A stretch of 13,662 bases of DNA from Burkholderiales bacterium (GCA_903643055.1 CAHJWV010000555.1:1-13662), one strand, 5' to 3'. Shown: positions 1-8,251, numbered from the stretch's first letter. Made by a program: numbers and translations. Notes: generated by a model from the letters alone, not told the origin.

Positions 1-1
1 C

Positions 2-1096
2 CGCTCATGCTGGGAGGCGCCGCAAAACGGCGCCGGCCTGCAGCGCCGCGCCAGCCTGCTGCTGGGCTTCAAATCCGCCCCGGCGCGGCCGTTGACACAG
101 TCATTGCGGCGCCAGCGCATCAGCCTGCAGTCGGGCAGCGAGCCTGCCGGGCAAGCCCTCGATGCCGCGCAGATCGCCGCACTGCGACCCGCCGAGCACG
201 TGCCCAGCGCAGCTCGCCGCGACGAGGCGCAAGACGACTTGCGCCGCATCACCGTGTTGCGCGCCGGCCCGTTGGCGCCCACCTTGCTGCGCGCCGGGCT
301 GCGGCGCGAATGCTATGTGCTGCGCGATCTTGGGCGAGCCCCCCACAACGCGCCTGCCGATGGCATGGCGACGAGGCGGCCCACCGGCGCAGCTCAGGGC
401 AGCGCCGCGGGCCACGCCACGGGTCATCAACCCGTCAAGCAGGCCGCCTGCCAACTCTGGCTGGGCCCGGATGACGATGGCCGCTGGTGGCGCCTGGGCG
501 AATTCGCCGACGCTGCCCGGGCCTCGCGCGCGGCCGACAGCCTGCGCCGCTTTCTGCGCCATCTGAACGATGACTGCGAAGGCCTGCATGTGGTCGAGCA
601 TGTGCTGCTGCGGCCGGTGGGCCCGGCCCGCGCAGCACCCAACAGTTCCAGCTCGAACCTTCAGCGCCTGCCGCCGCCGAACCCCGAATTTTTCGGCCTG
701 CGCCTGAGCGTGCTGTTGCCGGGCTGGACGCTGCGCACCGCCGATGCCGGGTTTCGCCGCTTCACGGAAGAGACCTTGCGCATCAACACCCCGGCTCATC
801 TGACCCTCGATTGCCACTGGCTGGACTTCGATGCGATGCAGCGCTTCGAAGACGACTTTGGTCGCTGGATGCAAGCCAAGGCTGCGCACTGCCGCGCCAT
901 CGATGACGCCGCACCGCACGCTTCATCCAGCGACAAGACCCACGGTGAAGAACCTGGTGAGCAGGACGAACACGCTGCCGCGCTGGACCAGGCCTCGGCC
1001 GCCGTGATCGGCCATCTGCGCCAGGCTGCCTCGCCGAAGGCCAAGCCGCGCCAGAACGCGAACCGAAACGCCACCGAAGGAGACAGCCATGCATGA
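2..1096 (+). CDS. C-terminal part of a large contractile-injection-system-associated protein (partial, 5' end outside window)
   Basis: The reading frame is open from the first bases with no convincing internal start, so this is the 3' end of a longer gene; a TTG at 92 is possible but has no ribosome binding site. About 364 residues are visible. Two stretches resemble a large, poorly named protein often found beside the tape-measure and ATPase genes of Afp-like contractile injection systems. One is GLHVVEHVLLRP (581-616), which matches a recurring 'GFHLVEHxLLRP' pattern. The other is a segment with LLPGW (714-728), then TPAHLTLDCHWLDFDAMQRF (787-846) and a final W. The last 70 residues are hydrophilic (Ser, Glu, Gln, Ala, Lys). 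The stop overlaps the next start by 8 bases, implying coupling. Family assignment rests on remembered motifs and on context. The exact position in the particle (baseplate or otherwise) is unknown. Confidence 0.7.
   Translation, partial: RSCWEAPQNGAGLQRRASLLLGFKSAPARPLTQSLRRQRISLQSGSEPAGQALDAAQIAALRPAEHVPSAARRDEAQDDLRRITVLRAGPLAPTLLRAGLRRECYVLRDLGRAPHNAPADGMATRRPTGAAQGSAAGHATGHQPVKQAACQLWLGPDDDGRWWRLGEFADAARASRAADSLRRFLRHLNDDCEGLHVVEHVLLRPVGPARAAPNSSSSNLQRLPPPNPEFFGLRLSVLLPGWTLRTADAGFRRFTEETLRINTPAHLTLDCHWLDFDAMQRFEDDFGRWMQAKAAHCRAIDDAAPHASSSDKTHGEEPGEQDEHAAALDQASAAVIGHLRQAASPKAKPRQNANRNATEGDSHA
1077..1082 (+). promoter_or_regulatory. Strong ribosome binding site of the tape-measure-family gene
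   Basis: AAGGAG lies six bases before ATG 1089, inside the end of the upstream gene. It is a perfect Shine-Dalgarno core and fixes the start of the 931-residue protein. Confidence 0.75.
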
Positions 1097-3884
1097 CGGT
1101 CACCTGATCGAAGCGCTGCAGATCGATCTCGACTTCGAGAACTTGCCGCTTGCCGACGCAGACGCGCCCAGTTTCCAGTCGCAGCTGGCCGACACGCTGC
1201 GCGGCCCGGCGCTGCGGCAGATCGATCGGCAGTTCGATGCGGCCTCTGCGCACGACGAGGTCTGGCGCATCGATCGGCTGGAGATCGACCTCGGCCGCAT
1301 CGTCATCGACGCCGGCCAAGACTGGCCCAGCCGCTGGATGCAGGCGCTGCGCGATCAGTTGCAGCGCTTGTTGCGCGAGCTGCGCGATGCCCCGTTCGAT
1401 GAGGCCGCTGAACCCACAGCCCGCCGGCCGCTGGCACGCCACGCGGCCCGGCTGGAGATGCTGATGTACTTCCTTCGCCATGGCCACTTGCCGTGGTACG
1501 GGCGCGGCCGGCGCAGCGAAGACCCGCGCGAGTTGGGCCGTGAGCTGCTGCGGCATGACGCTCGCGGCCTCGCTGCAGCCTTGCGCGCCGCGGGCGATCG
1601 GCCGGCGCTGCTGCAACGGCTGGCCGGGCAGTTCGACGGCATCTGGCTTGCCGAGCTGGTTCATGCGCTGCTGCCCGATGAGCCCTTGACGGTGGCGCGG
1701 CTGCTCGAAACCGTGGTTCGCGCCTCGCGGCCGGGCCGCGCCGACAGCGCGTTGACGGTGGCCCGCCTGTGGGAAGCCGCGCTCGGCCAGGCCTTGGCGC
1801 AAGGCAGCAGCGGGCGCGTGGCCGAGCTCGCGGTGATGCGCCTGCAGTTGCAATGGGCCTTGGAGACCGATCCGCGCCGGGCGGCCGAAGACGACCCGCT
1901 TACCAACGTGGCGCCGGCCTGGCAGCGGCTGTTGCGCGATGACCGGGCCTGGCTCAAGTCGAGCTTGCAGCGCATCGGCGCATCGCAGGCGCTGGAGCAG
2001 CGCCTGGCGCGGGCCTTGTCGACCGAGCTGCTGAGCGAAGTGGCCGGCCTGTGGCTGGCGCGTGAACAGACGGTGGCCGTCAGCGGCTGGATCAGCGCGG
2101 TCGCGGCCCGCAGTGCCGCTTCGCCATTGGCCGCGCCCGAGCAACGCCGCCATCTGTGGCAAGCCGCGTTGGGCCATTTGTGGGCCGGCGGCGGCGGCGC
2201 TGCATTCGATGGCCGACGCTTTGCGCGAGAGCTGCGCGAGCGCATCGGCCGGCACGGCGATGCCGCTCAAGCAGGCGGCCATGCCCGTGAAGGCGATGCG
2301 TGGGACCGCGATCTGGAAGCGCTCTGGGCTGATGACGGCCTGGATCGATCTGCCGGTGCACCGGTTGTTGACACAGTGAAGGCTGTTCCTCTTCTTGCGC
2401 TGCCCGCTGAGCTGCTGCGCCCCGACGCCGTGTGGCACGCGCTGCGCAGCAATCCGGCCGCGCTGCAACACGCGGTGCAAAAGGCACTCGCCCACGGCGA
2501 AGCCACGAGCCTGCGCCTGGCCGAAATCTGGAGCGATGAGCTGCTGCTGGCCGTGACCAGCCTGCGCTGGCCCGAGGCCCGGCCGTGGATTGCCGCGGTG
2601 GTCTCGAGCCCGCCGCATGACGCCGCCACCCTCGCCCGGCGCTGGGCCTGCACGCTGCGCCAGGCCTTTCAGGCGGGTGCAGCGTTCGACGAAGCCGCGT
2701 ACCTGGACGCCTGGGTTCACGAGGACCTGCTTCATACCGGCCACAGCGTTGAAGAAGGCGCCCGGCAATGGAAAGCGGCCATCCAGGACGCTGCTGCGAC
2801 GCCGAACTGGCTGGAGCGCATCGTCAAGCTGACGACACTGAGCCCGGCCGTGCCGGTGGCGCCGATTTCATCTGAAGCGGCAGTGACGACGCTCACGCAC
2901 AGCGTTCGCTCGAAGCGCGAGCCTGCGGCGATCGACCCGGCATCCACGCCCTTCCCTATCACCGCGTCCTCGGTCACCGGAGCCGCCGGCGTGAACGGCA
3001 TCGCCAGCGACAAGGGCTCGCCAACGCCTGCGTGCGAGCCGGGCTTCGAACGCGAAGCCCCTCCTCCGCTCGGCGCGATCAACCCGTTCACCGCCAACCC
3101 AGTGCCAGCGGCCGGCGACGCGCTCCATCACGCCGAGCCTCACCAAGAGCGCCCAGAAGATGACCTGGCGAAGCCCCTGCCATCGCCAAACGCCGCGCTG
3201 CCCTTGGCGCCGGAATCGTTGGCCCTCGCACGATCGCTGGCCGGCAAGGTGGTGCAGCGCCTGGCCACACTCGCATCGACCCTCGGCCAGCGCCTGGGCC
3301 GGCTCTTTTCGCCTGGCGTCTCGCCAGCTGCCGCCACGCGCGAAGCTGCGACACCCGATGCCCAGCCGGCGCTGCCCGTCACGGTCTCGGTCGACAACGC
3401 GGGGCTGGTGCTGATCGGCCCTTACCTGCCACGGCTGTTTGAGGCGCTCGGCCTGGCCAACGACAACGCGTTCGTCAATGAACCCGCCCGCGAGCGTGCG
3501 CTGCACCTGATGCAGTTTGCGGTCGATGGCCGGCATGAGCCCGCGCCCGAATCGCGCCTGATGCTTAACAAGCTCCTGTGCGGCATCGAGCCCGAGACGC
3601 CGATCGGCCGGCGCTTTAGCGCGACGCCCGAGGAATGCACGCTGATCGAAAGCCTGCTCGGCGCCGTGATCGCGCATTGGCGCGTGCTGGGCCAGACCTC
3701 GATCGCCGGCCTGCGCGAGACCTTCCTGCAACGCCCCGGCCAGCTCAGCCAGCGTGCCGATGGCGCCTGGTCGCTCGCGGTGCAACCGGCCGCCTTCGAC
3801 ATGCTGATCGATCGCCTGCCCTGGGGCTATGCGATGCAAAAACATCCGTGGATGAGCGAGGTGCTGCATGTCGATTGGCGTTGA
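1089..3884 (+). CDS. Contractile injection system tape measure family protein (CIS_TMP)
   Basis: A 931-residue protein with the two end domains typical of the CIS tape-measure family (Afp14-like). The N-terminal 75 residues predict strands and helices ending in WRIDRLEIDLGRI (residues 59-71), the hallmark of the family. The C-terminal 160 residues (from about 769) contain NAGLVLIGPYLPRLFEALGL, a KLLCGIEPETPIG segment, HWRVLGQTSIAGLRETFLQR and a terminal RLPWGYAMQKHPWM, all close to the family pattern. Between them is a long helical, Ala/Leu/Arg-rich region, then an Ala/Pro/Ser/Thr-rich low-complexity stretch (about 590-765). In related systems this protein is thought to set tube length or to help assembly inside the tube. 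It starts at ATG 1089, overlapping the previous gene by 8 bases, and its stop overlaps the ATPase start by 17 bases. The family call is secure; the exact mechanical role is inferred from relatives. Confidence 0.9.
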   Translation: MHDGHLIEALQIDLDFENLPLADADAPSFQSQLADTLRGPALRQIDRQFDAASAHDEVWRIDRLEIDLGRIVIDAGQDWPSRWMQALRDQLQRLLRELRDAPFDEAAEPTARRPLARHAARLEMLMYFLRHGHLPWYGRGRRSEDPRELGRELLRHDARGLAAALRAAGDRPALLQRLAGQFDGIWLAELVHALLPDEPLTVARLLETVVRASRPGRADSALTVARLWEAALGQALAQGSSGRVAELAVMRLQLQWALETDPRRAAEDDPLTNVAPAWQRLLRDDRAWLKSSLQRIGASQALEQRLARALSTELLSEVAGLWLAREQTVAVSGWISAVAARSAASPLAAPEQRRHLWQAALGHLWAGGGGAAFDGRRFARELRERIGRHGDAAQAGGHAREGDAWDRDLEALWADDGLDRSAGAPVVDTVKAVPLLALPAELLRPDAVWHALRSNPAALQHAVQKALAHGEATSLRLAEIWSDELLLAVTSLRWPEARPWIAAVVSSPPHDAATLARRWACTLRQAFQAGAAFDEAAYLDAWVHEDLLHTGHSVEEGARQWKAAIQDAAATPNWLERIVKLTTLSPAVPVAPISSEAAVTTLTHSVRSKREPAAIDPASTPFPITASSVTGAAGVNGIASDKGSPTPACEPGFEREAPPPLGAINPFTANPVPAAGDALHHAEPHQERPEDDLAKPLPSPNAALPLAPESLALARSLAGKVVQRLATLASTLGQRLGRLFSPGVSPAAATREAATPDAQPALPVTVSVDNAGLVLIGPYLPRLFEALGLANDNAFVNEPARERALHLMQFAVDGRHEPAPESRLMLNKLLCGIEPETPIGRRFSATPEECTLIESLLGAVIAHWRVLGQTSIAGLRETFLQRPGQLSQRADGAWSLAVQPAAFDMLIDRLPWGYAMQKHPWMSEVLHVDWR

Positions 3885-5256
3885 ACATTCCCAGGCTCGA
3901 TCCGGCAGCGAACGGGCGTTGAGCCACAACGCGCAGGCGCTCGACCACGAACTGGCCTGGTTTGAGCGCGTGCTGAAGGCACGGCTGGACGGCCATTTCG
4001 CGCAGCACAGCGAGCGGCTCGATGTGGCCGAACTCGGCCCGCCGGATCTGCGCGATGACGAATCCGCGTATGCCGGGCTGCTGCGCGAATGCGGCCTGTC
4101 GCTCGATGAGCGGCTGGTGTTGCTGCTGGCCCTGGTGCCGCACCTGCGGCCGAATCTGCTGGACCTGCTGTTCATCCGCAACCCGAACCTGGACCGCGGC
4201 TTCGCCGAATTCGGCGGCCGCAAGGGTGCCACGCACGGCGGCTTCCTGCCAACGCTGGAGACCGCGGCCTTTCTGGTCGCCGGGGCCGATCTGGCCGGGC
4301 GCTTTCAGTTGCGCCGATGGTTGGATGACGAACATGTTTTGCGCAAGCGCAGCATCCTGCAGCTGGACACCTGCGCAAGCGGCGAGCCACAGTTCAGTGC
4401 CGGCCTCGCTGTGAGCGGCGAGACGCTGGACCTCGTCACGCTCGGCGAGCGCCACAAGCCCGACTTCAGCGGCAACTTCCCGGCCAAGCTGATCACGACC
4501 CGCCTGGGCTGGAACGACCTCGTGCTCGATGACGAGGTGCTCGATGAAGTGCTGGCCATCGAGGCCTGGATTCAGCATGGCGGGCGCATTCTTGATGAAT
4601 GGCAATTGGGCAAGGCGTTGAAGCCCGGCTACCGCAGCCTCTTCTTCGGCCCGCCCGGCACCGGCAAGACGCTGACCGCGACCTTGATCGGTCAGGCGGT
4701 GGGTGCCGATGTCTACCGCATCGACCTGTCGATGGTGGTGTCGAAGTACATCGGCGAGACCGAGAAGAACCTCGCGAACGTGTTTGATCAGGCGCAAAGC
4801 CGGCGCTGGATTCTGTTCTTCGATGAAGCCGACGCGCTGTTTGGCAAGCGCACCGCGGCATCGAGTTCGAACGACCGGCATGCAAACCAGGAAGTGTCTT
4901 ACCTGCTGCAACGGGTGGAAGACTTTCCCGGCACCGTGATCCTTGCGACCAACCTGAAGGCCAACATCGACGACGCCTTTGCGCGGCGCTTCCAGTCGAT
5001 GGTGCATTTCCCGATGCCCGATGCCGACCAGCGCCTGCGCCTGTGGGAAGGCATGTTGGGCCAACGCGAGCGGCTGGCGGGCGATGTCGATCTCGCGCGG
5101 CTGGCCCAGGAACACACGCTGGCAGGAGGCGCGATTGCCAATGTCGTGCGCTTCGGCGCACTCAGCGCCTTGCGCGCCGGGCGCAGCGCGATCAGCGCCG
5201 ACGACCTGCGCAAAGGGATCGCCAAAGAACTGCGCAAGGAAGGACGAACACTTTGA
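3868..5256 (+). CDS. AAA+ ATPase of contractile injection system (Afp15-like)
   Basis: A 462-residue AAA+ ATPase. Visible motifs: Walker A GPPGTGKT (residues 261-268), Walker B ILFFDEADALF with D319 and E320, sensor 1 at N362 in VILATNL, and an arginine-finger region FARRF (R373, R374). Thus all residues needed for ATP binding and hydrolysis are present. The N-terminal 200 residues form a helical, Leu/Arg-rich domain specific to this group. An ATPase of this kind is a near-constant member of Afp/PVC-type clusters, directly after the tape-measure gene as here. Its task (assembly or recycling of the particle) is not well established. Start ATG 3868 has a modest GCGAGG site six bases upstream and lies within the end of the preceding gene. 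The ATGs of the region and the N-terminal domain length favour this start. Confidence 0.92.
   Translation: MSIGVEHSQARSGSERALSHNAQALDHELAWFERVLKARLDGHFAQHSERLDVAELGPPDLRDDESAYAGLLRECGLSLDERLVLLLALVPHLRPNLLDLLFIRNPNLDRGFAEFGGRKGATHGGFLPTLETAAFLVAGADLAGRFQLRRWLDDEHVLRKRSILQLDTCASGEPQFSAGLAVSGETLDLVTLGERHKPDFSGNFPAKLITTRLGWNDLVLDDEVLDEVLAIEAWIQHGGRILDEWQLGKALKPGYRSLFFGPPGTGKTLTATLIGQAVGADVYRIDLSMVVSKYIGETEKNLANVFDQAQSRRWILFFDEADALFGKRTAASSSNDRHANQEVSYLLQRVEDFPGTVILATNLKANIDDAFARRFQSMVHFPMPDADQRLRLWEGMLGQRERLAGDVDLARLAQEHTLAGGAIANVVRFGALSALRAGRSAISADDLRKGIAKELRKEGRTL
5236..5255 (+). promoter_or_regulatory. Ribosome binding site and TTG start deciding the membrane-protein N-terminus
   Basis: AAGGAAGGA (5236-5244) lies eight bases before TTG 5253, and that TTG overlaps the ATPase TGA stop as TTGA. 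The frame is open further upstream, but those codons read through the ATPase gene in a wrong frame, so the TTG is the best start. Confidence 0.7.
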
Positions 5257-8231
5257 ACCCGAACCTGCACACCGATCCGCCTTCGCCCCCACCTCGTTGC
5301 CGGCCTTGCCGCCAGGCGCGATGGCTGCTGGCCACCCTCGGCCTGGTGGCGACCGTGATCAACCTCGGCTGGCAAAACGGCCCAGCGCTTGGGGCCACCT
5401 CGGCTTTGCACGCCCGACCGCAAGCTGAGCCGGCGGGCGACGCGGCAGCTGCGCAGGGCACGCCGCCAGCTCGCGTGATGGCGCAAGCCGGTGCGATCAA
5501 GACTGTGTCACCGGCGGCGTTGGCCGCAACCTCCACACCGGCCCCCGTGCCCACGGCCAGGCCCGCCGCCGGCACGGCGTCATCGGCGGGCGCTTCTGCG
5601 ATCGATACGCCAGCGGCTGCGGCTGCGGCATCGCACGCTTCGCCCGCCAACACGGAGCCCGCCCCGCCAGCGCCCCACGGTGATGACGCACCGGGCGCTG
5701 CTGTCGCACGTGGCGTGACTGTGTCACCTGCTGCATCGTTCGCGGATGCAGCGGGGCAGCCGACCGCACCCACGCTGCTGTACCGCACCGTGCCGCTGAG
5801 GTCGGGCTACCGCGGCGAGCTGTTTCGCGATCTTCCGTTGGCGCGCCATCTCAGCAACGCGCGTGTCATGCTGGTCGACGGGCAACTGCCACCGGGCTTG
5901 TCGCTCAGCGACGAAGGGATCGTGCGCGGGGTGCCCACGCTGGTGGGGCGTTATCAATTCCGCCTGGGGATCATCGACCCGTCGCCGCAGCCGACGCCAC
6001 CGCCGACGCCAGAGAGCGCATCGCCCGCTCCGACCGAAGCACCAGGCCGCCTGGCAGCACGCGCGATCACGCATCAGGCCTATGCCTTGCGCATCCTGCC
6101 GCCGGCGACTAAGGCACCGGCCCCGCCGCCTGTGGCTTCGGCAGTGACACCGACGCCGGTGCCATTGCTGCAAAGCTTGAGCGCGACGGAGACCGAGAGC
6201 TTTGTCGATCACCGGCGCGGCATGCCGGTCAGCTACAAGCTCACGCCAGCCGATGTCGCGATGCTGATGCCGGCTGAAGAAACTGCAGCACCGTCCTCAG
6301 CGTCATCACCAACGTCACCAACGCCCCCAACGCCCCCAACGTCGTCGATCGACACCCCGAGCCGTGGCACGGCCTTGAGCGCTCGTGACAGCAGCGAACC
6401 TGGGGACTCGACCGCGGCCGACATCACCACCCTACCGCTTGACGCCGCGATGCAGACGACGACGGTGGCCGCGCCGATCCTGCCGACGGTGGATCAATTG
6501 AAAGCGCTGTTGGCGCCGCTGGTCGACATCGACTATCCGACCCGCCCCCTGTTCGAACAGGCCTTGCTCGCCAGCCGCTGCGACTATTACCAATTGCACG
6601 TCACCGAGCAGGCGCTGAAAAAGAAGCTGCGTGTCGATGCCACCTGCCCGCCCTTGACCCGTGCCATATCTACCACCACCACCTCCACCAGCGCCCCCGC
6701 AGCCCGCGCTGGCAACGCTTCCAGACCGGTGCTCAAGCCCGTGCCGGATGCCGCGAAGCACTTGCCTGCCAACGAGCTGTCGTTGCAACAGTTTTATCTC
6801 GACCTGTTGCCGCCCGAGTTGCAGGCGCAGATCGTGACGCTCGCCGAGAAGCTGCACCCGATCGAAGATTCGCAAGCACCGCGCCTGACCGCGAGTTGCG
6901 GCTGTTATGCATCGGACAACGGCAATACCGTCTACGGCATCTTTCCGTACTGGCTTGCGACCGACACGGCGCAGAAAGTCGACTTCAGCCTGTTCAAGCG
7001 CATCGCCTTCATGGGCGCGGTGATGAAGGACGATGGCAGCCTGTCGGTGCCGAATGGCTGGGCTGGTGAACCGGGCGGCTTTGCGCGCGTGGCATCGCGC
7101 CACGGCAGCGAGCTCGATCTGGTGATTTATCGCCGCGACTGGACCGGCCTGCTGCGCCAGCCCGCAGCCAAGCTCGACGAACTGGCCCGCACGGCCGCAC
7201 GCAATGCCGTGCAGATGGCCGAGGCCAAACGGGACGACGGCCCGTCGCGCTGGCTGCGCCCACTGCTGCTGCCGGCCTGGCGCGAGCGCGAACAGGTGTA
7301 CGGCGGGCTCACGATCATGTTCGATGACGCCGCGCTAAGCACAAGCGAACAGCGCGCGGCCTTCAAGCGCTTCTATCGCCAATTCACCTTGCGCCTGATC
7401 ACCGAGATGCAGGCCATCGGCCGCAGCTACCAGCTGAACTTCATCGTGCCGGAGCAGCAACTGGGCGACGAAGATGGCGCGTATGGATTTGGTCAGCTGA
7501 CCGACTACATGGAAACCGCGCAGCGAGGACCGCGCGACCCGAACACCGACGAAGAGACCTTGCACCGATATCGCGGCACGACCGACATATCGGTCTTCTA
7601 TCTGATGATGATGGGCGAGCCCACGTCGACTTTCAAGAAGGAACTGCGCCGGAAAATCGATGAGACCCGCCTGCTGCAAGGGCACCGCCGGGTCGCGTTT
7701 TTGCAGGGCGTGATCCCGGTGCAGTTCGACGTGCGCACCGACAAGCCGGTGCCGATGGCGCCCGATCTCTCCAGGCAAGTCGATGATGACCTGGCTTACA
7801 TGCGCTGGAACTTCGGCGGTGTCGGCTTCTGGCCGCTGCCGGTTGAAGGCCTCGGCCAAGGCAGCGCATTGCGCCAACTGATCGAAGAGAACTACAAGCC
7901 ACCCGCCACCTTGGCAAGCGGTCTGTGCGCATGGGCCTGCCCGAACCGCGTCGCGCTGCGGCTGCTGCTGCAATGCGTGCTGATCATCGGCCTCGCCCTG
8001 CTTGCGACCTATGCGCGAAGCTGCCGCGCCCAGCATGCCGGTGGGCGACAGCTGCTGCTGGCGTTGTGGGGCATCGGCCTGATCACGCTCGTGATGGCGG
8101 CGACGGTGTTCAGCTGCGATCCGCTGATGAACGAACTGCGGGCAGGCAATGCGCCGCTCTATGTGCTGATCCTGCTGCTGTGCGTGGCCGGCGCGTATAC
8201 GACTTTGCGCAAGCCGATGGATGCGCCTTGA
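5253..8231 (+). CDS. Membrane-anchored protein with Ig-like and degenerate GH18-like domains, contractile injection cluster
   Basis: A 992-residue protein beginning at TTG 5253. Residues 24-40 form a membrane helix after the positive RCRPCRQAR segment, so the N-terminus is probably cytoplasmic. Next comes an Ala/Pro/Thr-rich stalk. An Ig-like putative domain spans about 175-250, with PPGLSLSDEGIVRGVPTL from residue 213 typical of He_PIG repeats. A second Pro-rich linker follows. From about 554 to 880 a TIM-barrel-like domain resembles glycoside hydrolase family 18: VYGIFPYW (560-567), then YGGLTIMFDD (683-692), and near its end GGVGFWPLP. The family active-site pattern DGxDxDxE is not kept: the first three acidic positions read G, T and M and the terminal Glu is Asp, so chitinase-like activity is doubtful. 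Three helices close the protein (about 900-921, 933-955, 968-985), and the loop charges fit the positive-inside rule. It ends the CIS operon and could be its membrane or wall anchor; that role is inference. Confidence 0.75.
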   Translation: MNPNLHTDPPSPPPRCRPCRQARWLLATLGLVATVINLGWQNGPALGATSALHARPQAEPAGDAAAAQGTPPARVMAQAGAIKTVSPAALAATSTPAPVPTARPAAGTASSAGASAIDTPAAAAAASHASPANTEPAPPAPHGDDAPGAAVARGVTVSPAASFADAAGQPTAPTLLYRTVPLRSGYRGELFRDLPLARHLSNARVMLVDGQLPPGLSLSDEGIVRGVPTLVGRYQFRLGIIDPSPQPTPPPTPESASPAPTEAPGRLAARAITHQAYALRILPPATKAPAPPPVASAVTPTPVPLLQSLSATETESFVDHRRGMPVSYKLTPADVAMLMPAEETAAPSSASSPTSPTPPTPPTSSIDTPSRGTALSARDSSEPGDSTAADITTLPLDAAMQTTTVAAPILPTVDQLKALLAPLVDIDYPTRPLFEQALLASRCDYYQLHVTEQALKKKLRVDATCPPLTRAISTTTTSTSAPAARAGNASRPVLKPVPDAAKHLPANELSLQQFYLDLLPPELQAQIVTLAEKLHPIEDSQAPRLTASCGCYASDNGNTVYGIFPYWLATDTAQKVDFSLFKRIAFMGAVMKDDGSLSVPNGWAGEPGGFARVASRHGSELDLVIYRRDWTGLLRQPAAKLDELARTAARNAVQMAEAKRDDGPSRWLRPLLLPAWREREQVYGGLTIMFDDAALSTSEQRAAFKRFYRQFTLRLITEMQAIGRSYQLNFIVPEQQLGDEDGAYGFGQLTDYMETAQRGPRDPNTDEETLHRYRGTTDISVFYLMMMGEPTSTFKKELRRKIDETRLLQGHRRVAFLQGVIPVQFDVRTDKPVPMAPDLSRQVDDDLAYMRWNFGGVGFWPLPVEGLGQGSALRQLIEENYKPPATLASGLCAWACPNRVALRLLLQCVLIIGLALLATYARSCRAQHAGGRQLLLALWGIGLITLVMAATVFSCDPLMNELRAGNAPLYVLILLLCVAGAYTTLRKPMDAP
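6309..6344 (+). repeat. Four tandem 9-base units in the Pro/Thr linker
   Basis: Units beginning CCAACG repeat four times every nine bases (6309, 6318, 6327, 6336), the middle two identical (CCAACGCCC). They encode a Pro/Thr/Ser-rich run in the linker before the GH18-like domain. Such a tract could vary in copy number by slippage without shifting frame. Confidence 0.7.
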
Positions 8232-8251
8232 ATTCCGGGCGCCCACAAAGA

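Noticed and set aside
783..2768. Long minus-strand open frame (661 codons) opposite the tape-measure gene
   Set aside because: It is antisense to a clear CIS_TMP gene, has no domain resemblance and reflects the GC-rich third-position bias; similar shadows lie at 2868-4232 and 3745-5292.
5043..5252. Upstream extension of the membrane-protein frame
   Set aside because: It lies wholly inside the ATPase gene in another frame and encodes Arg-rich sequence; the TTG at 5253 has a good ribosome binding site and begins just before a membrane helix.
5501..5728. Possible insertion-sequence ends from the 12-base copies at 5501 and 5717
   Set aside because: Both copies are in direct orientation within an open coding frame and encode the same peptide, with no transposase between them.
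6309..6344. CRISPR-like array
   Set aside because: The units are 9 bases with no spacers and are in-frame coding repeats.
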